Origin: Sipunculus nudus
Taxonomy: Eukaryota; Annelida; Sipuncula; Golfingiida; Sipunculidae
DNA: 64,000 nt
Reading direction: 5' to 3'
Assembly (NCBI GenBank): GCA_026874595.1
Contig: CM049313.1
Span: forward strand, 47,500,159-47,564,158
Shown: positions 60,792 through 64,000 of the stretch, piece by piece
Numbering within the stretch: the first letter of the stretch is position 1
How the letters are laid out: each line of letters opens with the position of its first letter
Made by a program: the position numbers and the translations under genes
The notes under the pieces: model-generated
Told to the model about the DNA's origin: nothing
The model's database searches: none
The model's input: the letters and a program-made list of their open reading frames with translations, nothing else

Positions 60792-62864
60792 ATGCCCCCG
60801 CCACAAAGTGGCCGGGGCATATAGTTTTACCCATGTCCGTCATTCCGTCATTCTGTCATTCCGTCATTCCGTCATTCCGAAATCAAACAGTTGTACGAAC
60901 TTTTTTTCGCAATGCCTGCAGATATTGGCCTGATTTTTGGTGTGTGGGCAGATAATGACCAGTTACAGATGGAGTTTGCGTTTCGTCCCGGTTGACCTAC
61001 TTTTGAGCGTTTTACGGCTCCTAAACTTAGAAAATTTCATGAAAAATAGAAATTTTCATGACAAATACACATGTACGGACTTTTTTTCGCAATGCCTGCA
61101 GATATTGGCCTGATTTTTGGTGTGTGGGCAGATAATGACCAGTTACAGATCGAGTTCTCGTTTCGTCCCGATTGACCTATTTTGGGCGTTTTACGGCTCC
61201 TAAACTTAGAAAATTTCATGAAAAATAGAAATTTTCATGACAAATACACATGTACGGACTTTTTTTCGCAATGCCTGTAGATATTGGCCTGATTTTTGGT
61301 GTGTGGGCAGATAATGACCAGTTACAGATCGAGTTCGCATTTCGTCCCGGTTGACCTACTTTTGAGCGTTTTACGGCTCCTAAACTTAGAAAATTTCATG
61401 AAAAATATAAATTTTCATGACAAATACACATGTACAGACTTTTTTTTGCAATGCCTGCAGATATTGGCCTGATTTTTGGTGTGTGGACAGATGATGACCA
61501 GTTACAGATCAAGTTTGCGTTTCGTCCCGGTTGACCTACTTTTGACCGTTTTACGGCTCCTAAACTTAGAAAAATTCATGAAAAATAGGAATTTTCATGA
61601 CAAATACACATGTACGGACTTTTTTTCGCAATGCCTGCAGATTTTGGCCTGATTTTTGGTGTGTGGACAGATAATGACCAGTTACAGATCGAGTTCGCGT
61701 TTCGTCCCGGTTGACCTACTTTTGACCTTTTTACGGCTCCTAAACTTAGAAAAATTCATGAAAAATAGAAATTTTCATGACAAATACACATGTACAGTTG
61801 TTTTTAGCCCTCAGCTCATAGGCTGATGGGCTATTGTCGTCACCCAAGGTGTCCGTCTGTCCATCTGTCTGTCCGGTGTATGTCCATCCGTGTGTCCGTT
61901 CCGTGTCTGTTAACTTTTACCTTGTGAGCGGGATATCTCTAAAAGGAATCACCGTTGGAATTTTATTTCATCAGTGAAGATGTATATCGATAAAATCTCG
62001 GTCAAGTTCGAAGATGGGTGACCTTGACCCATTTTTCTACATTTTAGAGCTGATTATAGAAAAACACTCAGAAGTTTATATCTCAGGAACCATAGTGTGG
62101 ATTTTCACAAAACTTACTATGATCATTGGGACTGATGGTCTGTATGTGCTGCACAATTTTGGTGGCGCCATCTGCAATTTCTGATTTTTTAATGAAATTT
62201 TATCTGATTTTTCAATTTTGGCCTTTTGTGCAGGATATCTCCAAAGGTATTCAACACAGGAACTTCATTTCTTCAGTGTTATTGCATTATATTTACAAAA
62301 TCTTGGTCAAGTTCAAGATGGGTGATCTTGACCTACTTTTCAAGCTCACAGAGCTTAGTATAGAAAAAAACTTAGGAGCTTATTTCTCAGGAAGCATTTG
62401 GTGGATTGTTATGAAACATGGTATATACCTCTCCTATTTAAATTTATAAATGATTATCAACTTTTGCTAATATTCTAGTTTCGCAATGCAATGCTTACAG
62501 ATACTGGCCTAATGTTTGGTCTGTGGGCGCATAATGACCACTTACAGATCGAGTTCGCGTTTCGTCCCAGTTAACCTATTTTTCACCATATGACAGATCC
62601 TGAACATAGAAAATTTCATGAAAGACAGAAATTTTCATGAAAAATGCACATATATGGACTTTTTTTCACAATGCCTGCAGATACTGGCCTGATTTTTGGT
62701 GTGTTGCTTGATAATGACCCTTTACAGATCAAGTTTGCATTTTGCCCTTGTTGACCTACTTTTAACCATACAACACTTCCTGAACTTAAAAAATTTTACA
62801 AAATTTAACAAATGTTTCTAATTTGCCCCAGGCGGGGGCATTCGTGTCGTTCCGACACATCTAG
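60792..62864 (+). mobile_element. Family C Helentron-like element, interrupted (C2)
   Basis: 5' hairpin ATGCCCCCGCC...GGCCGGGGCAT and an expanded ATTCCGTC run. Units of 179-180 bp start at 60893, 61073, 61252, 61432, 61612 and 61792. After an inserted family E element (61804-62478) there are about two more diverged units. Ends GGCGGGGGCA, hairpin GTGTCGTTCCGACAC (62844-62858), AT-CTAG|TTTT. The first five units are much more alike than those of C1. Confidence 0.85.
61804..62478 (+). mobile_element. Family E Helentron-like element nested in C2
   Basis: Starts in a T-run with the hairpin AGCCCTCAGC...GCTGATGGGCT and a GTCCGTCTGTCC run. Two ~300-bp units follow, with GGTCAAGTTC(G)AAGATGGGTGA and TCTCAGGAA. 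One GGTGGCGCCATCTG near-palindrome occurs at about 62160. Ends ATATTCTAG directly followed by TTTCGCAATG, the continuation of the C2 unit, so the insertion is T|T with no target duplication. The 3' hairpin is weak. Confidence 0.7.
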
Positions 62865-64000
62865 TTTTACTTTTCCAGTGTTTCATGAGGGTTCTTTTTT
62901 TGTGATCTTTAAGTATGCAGTAATCTACACAGAGTTTATTCATTATTTTTATGAAATATTCAGCATGCACCACAAATCTTTACAGTTTGTAAAGAATCTA
63001 TATAAATGAATATAAAACAAGTAGTAGGTTTATGCTTATTACTGGTCTCTATTATGAAAGTTCTGATATTATTTACAATATTAATCTTTGATTTACAGAT
63101 AACATAAATAGCTTTTTATAATTAAAATAGCTATATTTTGTTATGTGATGCACAGTAACCTATGTAGTTCATTGATATTTTATTTAAGACTACACTAAAT
63201 TAAGGGAAAAGGTTATCAAAAGGCAAAATAATCTTTAATGTTGAATTCAACTCAGACCTCGGTGAAATTCAACAGGTTCTCTTCAGCAGGATTGTGACTT
63301 ATCTTTTGTAGGAAAGTTCATGAAGATTTGATCCTGAATTCATGAGCAATGATTACAGCAGTAAGGCAACATTATAAATACATTATCTTTTGATAAAACA
63401 TTTTTAAGGGTAATTTTACTAACTGACCAACAGTTAAACTTTGGTTAAAGCAAACCCTCCTTGGCAGATCCAGAATTAAGGAAAAGGAAGTTCTAGTCAA
63501 ACCCAGGAGGACTAATGATAAAACCTAAACAAAAGTCTCCAGGGCTGGAAAAGGTGGTTTCAGGCTGCAAAAATTGGTCTGAAACCCTTAAATAAAGCTT
63601 GTGGTGGCTGAAAAGGGGGCCCAAACCTCCATCCCCCCCCAACCCCATGGATCAAGTTTTGGAATTAACTAATGACAACATTTATGTATGCACTAGAGTT
63701 TACTGGATCAAGCCCGCAGGGTGTATGGTATGAATATTTATAGCATACATGTTGTTAACATGATAAACTGAAATATGTTTAATGGCACACAGCTGTAGAT
63801 GCTTTAAATGGAATCATTTCCACCAAGGGGACTTATTAAATTCTGAGCTCATGTCCTTCATCAGCCTGCATAGTGACATCTGGTGTGGTTAAGTACATTA
63901 ACATGGTATCACTTCCCTCAGGTGGTCACTGACCAACCAAAGTGAGGTGCCTCAGTAGAGCACAAACACCTCCCCCAAGTTAGGTTAGACATTTGGCCGA
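62865..64000. other. Unassigned DNA to window end
   Basis: AT-rich with a C8 run near 63634; no gene or repeat terminus recognised. Confidence 0.4.

Overview
The window looks like non-coding, repeat-rich animal DNA, most likely from a mollusc and plausibly a bivalve. That is an inference from the repeat families. Elements starting with TTTTTATGCCCCCGCC, TTTTTAGCTCAGCTGA or GTATCCGCC hairpins, followed by (TCCGTC)-type runs and tandem units, are typical of bivalve and other lophotrochozoan genomes. The DNA is AT-rich, has no bacterial-type gene packing, contains many microsatellites, and has no open reading frame over about 130 codons. No rRNA, intact tRNA, CRISPR array or operon is visible.

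The only host gene I can support is a possible two-exon microprotein gene on the + strand. A short first exon (11867-11927; good start context, strong GT donor) and a short last exon (27749-27819; strong polypyrimidine tract and AG acceptor, then a stop) join in phase into a 43-residue protein. Its N-terminal half is basic/amphipathic and its C-terminal half is strongly acidic. The product is not recognised. The roughly 15.8 kb between the exons would be an intron filled with transposons.

Most identifiable sequence is non-autonomous mobile DNA. Several families, called A to F here, share parts of one plan: a T-run and 5' terminal hairpin, often a TCCGTC-like run, an array of tandem units, an inverted copy of the 5' motif, a short GC-rich hairpin, then CTAG or CTTG followed by T. 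This matches Helentron/HINE-type (Helitron2-like) elements. Family B (five copies plus a related fragment) is built from about 280-bp dimeric units centred on a GGTGGCGCCACC palindrome. Family C (two copies) has about 180-bp units. Family A carries clusters of AGGTCA half-sites. A separate 969-bp element at 36143-37111 has canonical Helitron ends (A|TC...hairpin...CTAG|T).

Two segmental duplications provide natural empty sites. The block at 16006-19772 is repeated at 21624-22546 without elements C1 and B2, and the block at 36030-37634 is repeated at 41343-42594 without the Helitron. Both comparisons show clean insertion without target-site duplication. Two nested insertions (A in B, E in C) give relative ages.

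Other content: a 177-bp higher-order satellite with four identical copies (29561-30268), a 1.1-kb foldback transposon (14757-15883), a Tigger/pogo-like MITE (55757-56534), a tRNA-derived SINE-like segment (about 58480-59040), a 66-bp-arm hairpin (43956-44168), and a periodic CGGCCG cluster (13511-13690). Large stretches, notably 47458-53176 and 59041-60786, show nothing recognisable apart from a few small hairpins.
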